The notes beneath the pieces are model-generated. The model was not told the DNA's origin and did no database searches. It saw only the letters and a list, made by a program, of their open reading frames with translations. A DNA stretch of 64,000 nucleotides. Source: Phycisphaerales bacterium UBA7800 (GTDB lineage Bacteria; Planctomycetota; Phycisphaerae; Phycisphaerales; Phycisphaeraceae). The stretch spans positions 78,134 through 142,133 of the forward strand of contig DLCK01000072.1 in NCBI GenBank assembly GCA_002480565.1. Reading direction: 5' to 3'. The position numbers and the translations under genes were made by a program. Shown here one piece after another: positions 16,671-24,838 of the stretch (position 1 is the first letter of the stretch; the number at the start of each line of letters is the position of its first letter).

Positions 16671-17693
16671 CTATGCATCAACCGGAGGCACAATGCTGCC
16701 GGCTTCATCGTATTCAAACGGCAAGGCAACGGGTTCATTTTCCTCTTCGCCAGTATCAATCCAATCCAATAACATTGCCATCGCCGCACGCCCCACCTGC
16801 TCAAAGGGAACCACCAACGTGGAGATCGGCAGGCCCGTTGCAATCCGACAAGGTGACGAACCAAATGACACAATGGACAAGTCCTCGGGGATACGGAGTC
16901 CAAGTTTCATCGCAGCAGCATAGACGCTCACCGCTTCCTGCTGCTCATAACAAACCACCGCAGTGGGTCGATTGGGCGAGTCCATCCACTGCATGACATT
17001 CTCCATGCCAAGACAGATCGAAAAGCCGTCATAGTGTTTGTTGAAGGTCAGCTTCAAACCGGCATCGGTGACGGCTTTGGCAACACCTTCGCCACGGTCT
17101 TCAATGGAATAGTGACGCTCGCCGTGATGACTGATGTAGCCAATGTGTTTGTGACCGGCATCCATGAGCATCGTCGCAGCACGGTGTCCCGCATCCATGT
17201 CATCAGGACGCACACAGTTGGCTTTGAGCTTGACGTTGAGCCAAACCGCTGGCAGCTTGTAGGCTTTGACCTGTTCAAAGAGTCGGTCGGAAATCTCTTG
17301 CTGATTGTTGATCAGTATCCCATCAGTCGACCACTGACTGAGCACACGGGGCTCAAAGTCCTGAGTTTCAAACTCCTCACGGGAATGCTCACTGACCATC
17401 ACGCAGATGTCGTTTTCCTGAGCAACCTGCTGAGCGCCTGAGAGCAATAATCGTGGCAGGTATCCGGGGCCCTCCTCGGCTGAACCAAGCAAAGCCACAT
17501 TGCCAAACTTGCCAGTGCGAATGGATCGGGCAGCGGCATTGGGACGATAGCCATGATTCTGAGCAGCTTCCATGACCCGCTTGCGTGTCGCTTCACTGAC
17601 CCCTTGATACCCTGCCAAGGCTCGCTGCACGGTCATCCGCGAGAGCCCCAACTCGTTGGCCAACTCGGCTTGTGTTCGAATGGATTGTGCCAT
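16671..17693 (-). CDS. LacI-family transcriptional regulator, module 1
   Basis: 340 residues: N-terminal helix-turn-helix (TQAELANELGLSRMTVQRALAGYQGVSEATRKRV) with hinge (YRPNAAARSIRTGKFGNVALLG), then a periplasmic-binding-protein-like effector domain (DGILINNQQE, GHKHIGYISHHG, PEDLSIVSFG). It is predicted to repress the pseudopilin and xylanase genes behind it until a sugar is bound. The start ATG has AGGAGT upstream. Its own promoter (TACAAT on the minus strand at about 17717-17722) overlaps an 11-bp perfect inverted repeat, indicating autoregulation. It is divergent from a second LacI gene. Effector unknown. Confidence 0.93.
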   Translation of the reverse strand: MAQSIRTQAELANELGLSRMTVQRALAGYQGVSEATRKRVMEAAQNHGYRPNAAARSIRTGKFGNVALLGSAEEGPGYLPRLLLSGAQQVAQENDICVMVSEHSREEFETQDFEPRVLSQWSTDGILINNQQEISDRLFEQVKAYKLPAVWLNVKLKANCVRPDDMDAGHRAATMLMDAGHKHIGYISHHGERHYSIEDRGEGVAKAVTDAGLKLTFNKHYDGFSICLGMENVMQWMDSPNRPTAVVCYEQQEAVSVYAAAMKLGLRIPEDLSIVSFGSSPCRIATGLPISTLVVPFEQVGRAAMAMLLDWIDTGEEENEPVALPFEYDEAGSIVPPVDA

Positions 17694-17718
17694 AATTAAA
17701 TCACTCCTGACACGTCAT

Positions 17719-17747
17719 TGTAGCACGTGATAGTTACACGTGCTACA
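17719..17747. promoter_or_regulatory. Perfect 11-bp inverted repeat, putative LacI operator
   Basis: TGTAGCACGTG (17719-17729), 7-bp spacer, CACGTGCTACA (17737-17747), an exact inverted repeat. It lies 26 bp upstream of the minus-strand LacI gene and overlaps the TACAAT-like -10 box of that gene. Each arm itself contains the palindrome CACGTG. Probably the operator of the module-1 regulator. Confidence 0.7.
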
Positions 17748-17945
17748 TTTCGATACAATATTTTTCAATTTTAATCTTTTGTTATTTATTGACAGATAGT
17801 TACAAAACAAAAAAATTACCTCAAGTCTGTTACACCGTCGCAAAACCCGACACCTTGAAAACGGTCATTGCGTGTCTTTATCCAAGCGTTGATCCAAAAA
17901 TAATCTCGACTGACGACTTGCCTGGTGAAGATTGGTTGCCAATAA

Positions 17946-17982
17946 TGAGAAAGCGGTTTCCTAAATTTGAGAAAGCGGTTTT
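17946..17982 (+). promoter_or_regulatory. Two direct 14-bp repeats, putative LacI operators
   Basis: TGAGAAAGCGGTTT occurs at 17946-17959 and again at 17968-17981, 22 bp apart (about two helical turns). Each contains GAAAGCGGTTT, near-palindromic around a central CG as in LacI-family operators. They end ~20 bp before the ATG of the LacI gene at 18002, which suggests autoregulation by that protein. Confidence 0.6.
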
Positions 17983-18001
17983 TCAATAACCGATACGCAA
18001 T

Positions 18002-19039
18002 ATGACAACGTTAACCACCCCCAATCAGGTCACCTTGGCGGATGTCGCAGCTAAAAGCGGCGTCTCCACCAGCTCGGTGAGTAAAGTGCTCAACCTGCCA
18101 GCCGAGAGCTATCGTATGAGTGATCAGACACGTCAGCGGATACTCGATGCCGTTGCCGAGCTTGGTTACCGCCCCAACTTCCGGGCACGGTCTTTGGCTA
18201 AGGGCAAGTCGCACACCATTGGCGTCCTCTTTGAAGGCAGCTTGCCAACGAATCTGCGTGATGGTGAGCATGGGCTAATGGGTGGTTTTGAACCTGTCCT
18301 TCGTCAAGCTGAGTATCAGATTATTTACGTGCCGGTGCGTCGGGATTCGGATGACTGGATTCAACTGCTCTCGGATCGTCGTGTGGATGCCTGCATGGTG
18401 GTCAACCAACTCGTGGATTATGTCTGGGACGTGCTTGAGCAATTAAAGCTCCCCACCGTGCTGATCAATGGCGTCTCGGATCATGCTGTTTCAACATGCA
18501 ATGTCGAAAACGTGGGCATGGCAAAGACCCTCACCGAGCATCTGCTGAGTCTGGGCCATCAGCGCATCTGGATGTACACCAACATCCACGTCCACAAGCA
18601 CTATTCCGTCGCTGAACGTGAATCTGGATACATGCAGGCCATGTCCGAAGCTGGACTGGCAAAGCAGATCAAGAGTTCACATTTGGAGTTTGATGCATTT
18701 GTCGCGGAGTTGGTTCACGCAGAGCAACGCCCTACCGCGGTGGTGGTGTATCAGCACCTTGAAGCAGTCCGTTTGCTCCAAGCATTTTGGCGCGTTGGCA
18801 TCAAGGTGCCAGAGGATATCAGCGTTGCCACATTCAACAATGCCTACCCGGTGGAGCATGTGATCCCGCCCTTGACCACGATGCGATTACCCAATGAACA
18901 AATCGGTTCGCAGGCTGCCCGGACACTTTTGGAAATGATTGATCACCCCACAACAGACGCAACTACAACCCAAGACATCAGCAGATTTGATGACTGGGAG
19001 TTGATCGTGCGTGAATCGACTGGGCCTGTCACGAAGTAA
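18002..19039 (+). CDS. LacI-family transcriptional regulator, module 2
   Basis: 345 residues: N-terminal HTH (VTLADVAAKSGVSTSSVSKVLNLPAESYRMSDQTRQRIL), hinge YRPNFRARSLAKGKSHTIGVLFEG, then the effector domain (DACMVVNQL, PTVLINGVSD, GHQRIWMYTN, PEDISVATFNN). It leads the plus-strand module LacI, GH10, pseudopilin, with the xylanase ATG 36 bp behind its stop. Probably a repressor of these genes with autoregulation through the tandem operator-like sites upstream. It is only moderately similar to the other two LacI proteins here, so separate inducers are likely. Confidence 0.93.
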   Translation: MTTLTTPNQVTLADVAAKSGVSTSSVSKVLNLPAESYRMSDQTRQRILDAVAELGYRPNFRARSLAKGKSHTIGVLFEGSLPTNLRDGEHGLMGGFEPVLRQAEYQIIYVPVRRDSDDWIQLLSDRRVDACMVVNQLVDYVWDVLEQLKLPTVLINGVSDHAVSTCNVENVGMAKTLTEHLLSLGHQRIWMYTNIHVHKHYSVAERESGYMQAMSEAGLAKQIKSSHLEFDAFVAELVHAEQRPTAVVVYQHLEAVRLLQAFWRVGIKVPEDISVATFNNAYPVEHVIPPLTTMRLPNEQIGSQAARTLLEMIDHPTTDATTTQDISRFDDWELIVRESTGPVTK

Positions 19040-19074
19040 TGATCCCATCCATGACGTTTGAATTTGGAGTCACA

Positions 19075-20874
19075 ATGAATCGGTCTTGCAACAAAATTTT
19101 TCGACAGACCATCAAGCTTTGTCTTATGGGTGTGCTGCTTTTTTCCCATGGGATCACCAATGCAGCAGATGAGCCGATCAACATGCTACCGGCAGGTGGC
19201 GTAGGTCAATTTCGACTCAACCAGCCCAGCGATAAAGCCTCCGTCCATGTCGTCTCCGTGCAAGGACAGTCATTTAAGCAGGCGATTCGTGCGACCACGA
19301 TCACGCAACCTGCCAAGGCCTATCACCTGCAATTGATCTGCCCGATCGCCAAACCGGTCAAGCAAGGCGATGTCCTTTACGCCAGCTTCTGGATGCGATC
19401 GCTGCGATCCGAAGATGAGACCGGCGATGGCGTGAGTCTGCTGCTGTTTGAAAAAGTCGGCCCGCAATGGAACCGCTCGATCCAACTGCCGTTAACTGCC
19501 AACAAAGATTGGCGACAGTTCCGCGTGGCCTTTGTCTGTGGTGACGACTATGCAGCGGGTAAAGCTCAGATGATTTTACGCATCGGCTACAAACCGCAGG
19601 TCGTCGAATTTGCTGAAATCAAACTGCTCAATTACCGCGACACCCAAACGGTCGAAGACCTGCCGGGCATGAAGATCACCTATGACGGCCGCGAACCGGA
19701 TGCGCCATGGCGTGACGTTGCTGCCAAGCGAATTGATCAGCACCGCAAGTCCGATTTGACCGTTACACTCACGGACTCCCAGGGCAAGGCTCTATCCAAT
19801 GTGCCGGTGACGTTGGAAGTCTCGCGTTTAGCCTTTGACTTGGGGACTGCCGTCAAAGCACGGGATCTGGCAAGAGACAGCGAAAACAGCCTTAAAATGC
19901 AGGCTAAAATCAAGGAACTGTTTAACTGCGTGGTGTTGGAAAACGACTTGAAATGGAAGGCATACAAACCTGCCAACAAGCCGTTGATCGACAAGGCCTT
20001 GGCATGGTGTGATGCCAACAACCTACCCATCCGCGGGCACACGATGGTTTGGCCAAGCTGGCGAACCAATCCCAAAACCCTTAAACAGCAATTGGCAAAC
20101 GATCCTGCCGGACTTGAAAAAGCCATCACCGATCGCATCCAATCCATTGGCAGTACCTTTGCAGGCAGACTCTACGAATGGGATGTCATCAACGAGCCGA
20201 ACAATCATCATGACTTTATCGACATCCTGGGTGTCGACGCGATGACGCGCTGGTTTGAATTGGCATATGCAGCAGCACCCGATGCCAAGTTGTACCTCAA
20301 TGAAACAGGCGTGCCGGTCTCTGCACCTGGGGCAGCCGTTTACGATGGACTTTATGAACACATTCACCGCATCCAATCTGCGGGCGCACCGATTCACGGT
20401 ATTGGTATGCAGGGGCATGTCGGCTGGTCAATGAACAGTCCGCAGCAGCTTTGGCAGATTTTCGACCGCTTTGCCACGCTGGGCTTACCCATCAAGATCA
20501 CGGAGTTCGACATCGGCGTCACCGATGAACAGTTGGCTGCCGACTACTATCGGGACTTTTATACTGCGTGCTTTGCTCATCCGTCGGTGAATGGGATTCT
20601 GATCTGGGGCATCTGGGAAAAGGATAAATCCTACAAACCTGAAGCAGCGATCTATCGCAACGATTGGACACCTAAACCTTCTGCCACGGCATTGGAAACG
20701 TTGCTTGGCCAGTGGCGAAAACCCATCACTGTTCAAACCGATGCCAGGGGACAATTCACAGTCCGCGCGTTTCATGGTGACTACAAACTCACCGCAACGG
20801 TTCACAACCAATTGCTTAAACGCGCTATCACTGTAACCAACAAGCCCAACGAACTGACTATAGAATCCAACTGA
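19075..20874 (+). CDS. Secreted GH10 endo-beta-1,4-xylanase
   Basis: 599 residues with a signal peptide (basic MNRSCNKIFRQTIK, hydrophobic CLMGVLLFSHG, then ITNAADE). A CBM-like region (~40-205) and Ig-like strands (SDLTVTLTDSQGKALSNV) precede the GH10 barrel (~250-545) with acid/base Glu374 in YEWDVINEP and nucleophile Glu477 in IKITEFDIG. The C-terminal small beta domain (FTVRAFHGDYKLTATVHNQ) matches that of the larger xylanase at 12786, and the common core suggests paralogy; this one lacks the duplicated N-terminal modules. ATG 19075 has GGAG 9 nt upstream; the longer frame from 19039 overlaps the lacI stop. Confidence 0.93.
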   Translation: MNRSCNKIFRQTIKLCLMGVLLFSHGITNAADEPINMLPAGGVGQFRLNQPSDKASVHVVSVQGQSFKQAIRATTITQPAKAYHLQLICPIAKPVKQGDVLYASFWMRSLRSEDETGDGVSLLLFEKVGPQWNRSIQLPLTANKDWRQFRVAFVCGDDYAAGKAQMILRIGYKPQVVEFAEIKLLNYRDTQTVEDLPGMKITYDGREPDAPWRDVAAKRIDQHRKSDLTVTLTDSQGKALSNVPVTLEVSRLAFDLGTAVKARDLARDSENSLKMQAKIKELFNCVVLENDLKWKAYKPANKPLIDKALAWCDANNLPIRGHTMVWPSWRTNPKTLKQQLANDPAGLEKAITDRIQSIGSTFAGRLYEWDVINEPNNHHDFIDILGVDAMTRWFELAYAAAPDAKLYLNETGVPVSAPGAAVYDGLYEHIHRIQSAGAPIHGIGMQGHVGWSMNSPQQLWQIFDRFATLGLPIKITEFDIGVTDEQLAADYYRDFYTACFAHPSVNGILIWGIWEKDKSYKPEAAIYRNDWTPKPSATALETLLGQWRKPITVQTDARGQFTVRAFHGDYKLTATVHNQLLKRAITVTNKPNELTIESN

Positions 20875-20891
20875 TTTGAATCGAGTACCCC

Positions 20892-21635
20892 ATGCAAAAC
20901 AGACTCAAACAATCAGCATTCACACTCATCGAATTACTCGTGGTGATCAGCATCGTTTCACTGCTCATCGCGATCCTTTTGCCTGCCTTGGCGAATGCCC
21001 GACAAGCTGCGCAGGCAATGAAATGTCTTGCCAACCTTCGGCAGATTGGATTTGGGCTGGCAACTTACGCCAACGACAATGACGAGACGCTGCCTTGCGG
21101 GATGCTCTATGGCGTATCCGCATCAGAGGGGTCGGGACGTTGGTATCAGAAGATCGACGCATATATGGATAACAGCGGTCCCAGTGGTTTTGACAATGAT
21201 CAAATCCTCCCGGTATTCCGTTGCGGGCAGGCGATGAATCAGGATGGTGAAAATCACTATTCATCCCATGGCGCGATGATGCCCAACACCTCACCGGGGC
21301 CCAACGACAAGCGTCGGCCGTACAACTTCACCGACATTAAACGGCCTTCGGAAGTGGTGTTGATTTTTGAAGGTGGCCTAAACACGAAAAATGCAAACGC
21401 TGTGGCCAACCAGGTCAACCGAACCTACATGAGCTATAACCCATCAGACAATGTCAACACCCCCATCAACCAAGGCAGCAACACAGATTACATCTCCGGC
21501 TATATGCGATTTCGACACAGTGCCAACAGTGCAGGAAACTTTCTATCTCCCGACGGTCACGCGCAAGCCATCCGGTTTGGTGAAGTTCTCCGTAAACATA
21601 TTCAGGTTGAAGATGTTGGCGGACATAAGTTTTAA
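20892..21635 (+). CDS. Prepilin-like protein (N-terminal methylation motif), module 2
   Basis: 247 residues. Leader MQNRLKQSA then FTLIELLVVISIVSLLIAILLPAL with Glu at +5 and Ala before the cleavage point, followed by ANARQAAQAMKCLANLRQIGFGLATYANDNDETLP, the usual continuation in this family. It ends with a RHSANSAGNFLSPDGHA signature. It starts 17 bp after the xylanase stop and is surely co-transcribed. No type II secretion or type IV pilus machinery genes are in the window, so it would rely on a prepilin peptidase and assembly system encoded elsewhere. Confidence 0.9.
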   Translation: MQNRLKQSAFTLIELLVVISIVSLLIAILLPALANARQAAQAMKCLANLRQIGFGLATYANDNDETLPCGMLYGVSASEGSGRWYQKIDAYMDNSGPSGFDNDQILPVFRCGQAMNQDGENHYSSHGAMMPNTSPGPNDKRRPYNFTDIKRPSEVVLIFEGGLNTKNANAVANQVNRTYMSYNPSDNVNTPINQGSNTDYISGYMRFRHSANSAGNFLSPDGHAQAIRFGEVLRKHIQVEDVGGHKF

Positions 21636-21675
21636 ATGGATCGCACAAACCCCAATGCATGCGTTTGATGTTTTA

Positions 21676-21808
21676 AGGCATTTTTCATTCAATTGTAGCG
21701 TCTGACGCGCACGCAAGTCTGCGTGCGGCTATTGAAAAGACCGTTCAACAGCCGCAAGCTGACAGCTCGCGCGTCCCCATCACCCGCTACATCTGAGTGA
21801 AAAATGCT
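21676..21808. repeat. Inverted-repeat segment between convergent genes
   Basis: Outer arms 21676-21700 (CATTTTTCATTCAATTGTAGCG) and 21785-21808 are near reverse complements, and an inner pair (GTGCGGCTATTGAA / TTCAACAGCCGCAA) nests inside, so the segment can fold into one long imperfect hairpin. It lies between the ends of the pseudopilin gene (+) and the GH16 gene (-) and may terminate both. It may also be a mobile palindromic unit. Confidence 0.5.
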
Positions 21809-23107
21809 CTAGCGTTGCCCCTGATACACACGGACAAAGTCGACGTACATGTCTGTCCCTTCGTCGTAGCGTGAAAGGTCAATCGGCCAGCGACTGATGC
21901 CACCGATGGCATAGTTGATCAGGAAGTAATGCTCGTTATCCAAAGACACATCATTGGTCGGATGTCGCAGCACTTCGATGTTGTCGAAGTAGTAGACGGT
22001 TTCTTCGACACCAATGTAGCAGCCATAAGTGTGGAAGGTGGTTGACCAATAGCTTTTGCCACCAAGTTCCATGATCATGGCTCGGGTGCTGATGCCTTTT
22101 TTCTTTTCACCCCATTGATTTTTCTGACGCCAGAAGTGGCTGACAATGGAATAGCCTGGATGATTGGGATTACCTTTACCCAGTCCGCCGTAGAGTTCGC
22201 AGATATCCAGTTCATCGACACCGGGCTTACCGGACTTGGGACCTTTATAGCCTAAGTAATTGGTGGTGAGTGTCCAGAATGCCGGCCATGTCCCCACCGC
22301 GGACTGTGCGATAAATCGACACTCCAGGTAGCTTGGCGCTTTGAACGTAAAACCGTTGCCATCGGCATCGACCGACGCGATGAGTCCACTCATTCCCTTT
22401 GGAGCATGTTCACCTTTGGACGCTGAAATGCGCAGGAACGAATCGACCTGACTAAAGGGTTTGCCATCGCCTTTTGGACTGGCAAACTGCCAACCCGAGA
22501 AGTCGCCCCCGCCGGGTTTGTGGGCGGTGTACCGGGCATCGCCACGCCCATCATGGGTAATGGATAACGGCCCATCAAAGTCATCGGCAAAGGCCAGTTT
22601 CATCCCCTTGGCAGCAGGCGGATCAGCGGGCATGCCGATGTTCCATTTGTTACCTGCGGTGTTGTAGAGTTGCAGTTCACAGATATCACGTTTGCCCTCA
22701 TCATTTCGAGCAACGATGCGAACCGTGGTCGGGCCGTATGGGAACCGGCTTGCGGGGAAGAGAAACTTGCCGTTGCCTTTGTCATCAAGCTTGATGCCGT
22801 TGGGTGTGAGGTTCACATCATGGCCCCACGTGTCGGTGCTGCCGAACTTGGGTTGCTGCCAACACATCGCTTTGACCTGCTCCATTCCCGGTGCAGTCAA
22901 TTCAACGGTCACATCACCGGTGACAGTCGCGCGATAAGCCGGTGACGATACACGGATGCAGTCGATCCATTCATCCCCGCCGGTCGCCTGCCCATAACTG
23001 AACTCAAGGTATTCATCATTAAACGGCTTGTGCACAGTGTCTGCCTGCACCATCGTCACGATGGACAACACAAGTATCACAGTTCCCAGCAGCATCTGAA
23101 TAAGCAT
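21809..23107 (-). CDS. Secreted GH16-family glycoside hydrolase
   Basis: 432 residues. Signal peptide (MLIQMLLGTVILVLSIVTMVQA), an N-terminal Ig-like domain (~25-150: VTVELTAPGMEQVKAMCW, FPYGPTTVRIVARND), then a concanavalin-like GH16 domain (~170-432). The catalytic ExDxxE motif is present as ELDICE with Glu299, Asp301 and Glu304; GTWPAFWTL and YYFDNIEVL are further GH16 marks. Expected substrates are beta-1,3/1,4-glucans or galactans. ATG 23107 is chosen because GGAG lies 8 nt upstream; an upstream TTG would overlap this RBS. It has no lacI or pilin partner. A small inverted repeat (23147-23163) precedes it. Confidence 0.88.
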   Translation of the reverse strand: MLIQMLLGTVILVLSIVTMVQADTVHKPFNDEYLEFSYGQATGGDEWIDCIRVSSPAYRATVTGDVTVELTAPGMEQVKAMCWQQPKFGSTDTWGHDVNLTPNGIKLDDKGNGKFLFPASRFPYGPTTVRIVARNDEGKRDICELQLYNTAGNKWNIGMPADPPAAKGMKLAFADDFDGPLSITHDGRGDARYTAHKPGGGDFSGWQFASPKGDGKPFSQVDSFLRISASKGEHAPKGMSGLIASVDADGNGFTFKAPSYLECRFIAQSAVGTWPAFWTLTTNYLGYKGPKSGKPGVDELDICELYGGLGKGNPNHPGYSIVSHFWRQKNQWGEKKKGISTRAMIMELGGKSYWSTTFHTYGCYIGVEETVYYFDNIEVLRHPTNDVSLDNEHYFLINYAIGGISRWPIDLSRYDEGTDMYVDFVRVYQGQR

Positions 23108-23146
23108 TGAGCATGTCTCCAATGATTGATGATTTAAATTTAATAC

Positions 23147-23163
23147 TATACACTAGATGTATA
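23147..23163. promoter_or_regulatory. TATACA/TGTATA inverted repeat upstream of GH16 gene
   Basis: TATACA (23147-23152), spacer CTAGA, TGTATA (23158-23163), 40 bp upstream of the start, in an AT-rich region with overlapping TATAGT/TATACA -10-like hexamers on the minus strand. Possible operator, with weak evidence. Confidence 0.35.
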
Positions 23164-23260
23164 CTTTAATTTCATTATACCGCCACTTTGATGACAATCA
23201 ATCAAAGTGTGACATATTCATGAAAGGAATCTGAAATCAATTGACTTCAATACCACGTGA

Positions 23261-24535
23261 TCAAGGCAGAACACTCTGCATATCCGCGATAAAGACTCGA
23301 CGTGTCTGCCCGACATAGCCATTGAATGTGACAAACCGTCCACTGCGATCCCAAGCTGGATGCGGGTCGATGCGCAACGGCGAGATTTCCTGCTGATACT
23401 CCGACTCGGTATGGATGCGGACCAGGCATTCTTCGACGCCTTGTTGCAAATCAATCCAACGCAGCGGGACTGATCCATCACCAAACGCCATCGGCTCATA
23501 GATGTAGGTATCGGATAACACATACCGTTCACCGGGCACCACCGTGGGATGACCTGAACCGGGGATCACATCATGCATCTTGCGGATATCTGTCCCATCG
23601 TACCTGGCTCGCACCAGACTCAGTGGCCCATCATCTTCCATCACCAGGTTCATGGAAATGTGCTCACCATCAGTAAACCATGTCGCATGATGCCCCGGAC
23701 GTTTCCAGTACTCAGGCCCCACTGCACAGTGCATGCCACTGCCATCGGGCTTGAGGGTCAGCCATGCATAATTGACGGTGTGATGAAAGCCATCAAAGGC
23801 GTTCCACTGGTCCGCAGCACGTTTGGGATACCAGCGGAGGCTAAGCATCAAACGGTCAGACTGTTGATTGAACTTGCTGTGGAAACCATAAATTTCATAG
23901 GCATTGGCATCGTCAATAGACATGCCGGGATTGGCACAGAAAAACAGGTCATGGATTGATGCCAACAATCGACAGGCACCTGTTGAGGTATCCGTCAGAT
24001 AAAAGCCATCGTCTTTGCTTGGCCCGATATTGTGACGCATCTGATCCACAGGAATACAGACACCATAGCCCGGTTGAGTCCGCCGCATGGTTCGCATGTT
24101 CGCAGAGATGAGATACTTGCCATCAGGCGATGCGTGATAGACCGTGCCTTGCATGCGTTGCTTGCTACCAGTGACGGGATCAAGCTTCCAGGCAAAGGGC
24201 TCCCACGTGTGGATATCCACATCATTGAAGTACAACTCATGGTCAGTTGCACCCCAGTTGATATTGGCTCCCAACTGTGTTTCCCAACCACACGTTTGAG
24301 CAACCACACGGTCTTCTCCGGTTTGCAGATCAATGATGCAAACGTCCCCCATGTCCCCTGGCTTGGGTAAATGATCCTCAAACGGAAAACGAAACACTGC
24401 CAGATAACGTCCCGACGGACTCATCGGCGAGGTGTCGAAAAAGCGATGGATCGCCCTGCCTGTATCCGGTGTCACACACCAGACAGGCACCTTCGGATCA
24501 TGGTCTGTATAACGTGGGAAGCAATCAAACATCAT
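23261..24535 (-). CDS. Oligogalacturonate-lyase-like beta-propeller protein
   Basis: 424 residues, no signal peptide. Repeated blades are visible (MSPSGRYLAVFRFP, GDVCIIDLQTGEDRVV, ASPDGKYLISANM, GFYLTDTSTGACRLL, LRIDPHPAWDRSGRFVTFNGY), the pattern of TolB/oligogalacturonide lyase-type seven-bladed propellers. A cytoplasmic role in the last steps of pectin or other oligosaccharide breakdown is plausible, but the catalytic residues of PL22 could not be verified by eye. Two adjacent ATG codons (24535 and 24532) can serve as start; TACAAT lies about 30 nt upstream on the minus strand. It sits behind the GH16 gene on the same strand but starts independently. Confidence 0.6.
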   Translation of the reverse strand: MMFDCFPRYTDHDPKVPVWCVTPDTGRAIHRFFDTSPMSPSGRYLAVFRFPFEDHLPKPGDMGDVCIIDLQTGEDRVVAQTCGWETQLGANINWGATDHELYFNDVDIHTWEPFAWKLDPVTGSKQRMQGTVYHASPDGKYLISANMRTMRRTQPGYGVCIPVDQMRHNIGPSKDDGFYLTDTSTGACRLLASIHDLFFCANPGMSIDDANAYEIYGFHSKFNQQSDRLMLSLRWYPKRAADQWNAFDGFHHTVNYAWLTLKPDGSGMHCAVGPEYWKRPGHHATWFTDGEHISMNLVMEDDGPLSLVRARYDGTDIRKMHDVIPGSGHPTVVPGERYVLSDTYIYEPMAFGDGSVPLRWIDLQQGVEECLVRIHTESEYQQEISPLRIDPHPAWDRSGRFVTFNGYVGQTRRVFIADMQSVLP

Positions 24536-24838
24536 TCAACCTGTCTTTCATAAAGTTGATTGCAATTGTAGACAGGCTGCCAGGGCTTTCCAGTTATATG
24601 GCTGCAATGTTCCAGATAACCTGACCAATAAATTCAAATCTTCAAAACAATCTATTCAAATTCCAGCTGCAGTACGTAATAGTCCCTAATGGTCATTAAG
24701 TCGCAATTCAAAGAATCCGATATTCCAGATTACATCGCATAACAGACTGGATTGTGTTTTATTGGACACACTGAAACTCATAAAGCATCAAGTGTAACTT
24801 CGGATTCACAGAAAACTGGGTGTAAGGAACATTTCAAA
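24536..24838. other. AT-rich divergent intergenic region
   Basis: 303 bp carrying the promoters of the propeller gene (-) and the chemoreceptor gene (+). TACAAT on the minus strand corresponds to 24565-24570. No repeat arms or further genes were recognised. Confidence 0.4.

Larger units (their letters stand above)
17694..18001. other. Divergent promoter region between two LacI genes
   Basis: 308 bp, AT-rich, with the inverted repeat (17719-17747) next to the minus gene and the tandem operator-like sites (17946-17982) next to the plus gene. A 66-codon frame beginning with TTG at 17789 has no RBS or recognisable motif and is not called. No other gene is seen. Confidence 0.5.

Noticed and set aside
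17789..17989. 66-codon frame between the two lacI genes
   Set aside because: TTG start without RBS, no motif, and it overlaps the operator-like repeats.
12786..24535. Polysaccharide utilisation locus of the SusC/SusD type
   Set aside because: No TonB-dependent SusC or SusD genes are present; regulation is LacI-type and the partners are pseudopilins.
24782..24812. Sigma-28-like promoter (TAAAG...CGGAT) before the chemoreceptor
   Set aside because: The -10 half does not match GCCGATAA closely enough.
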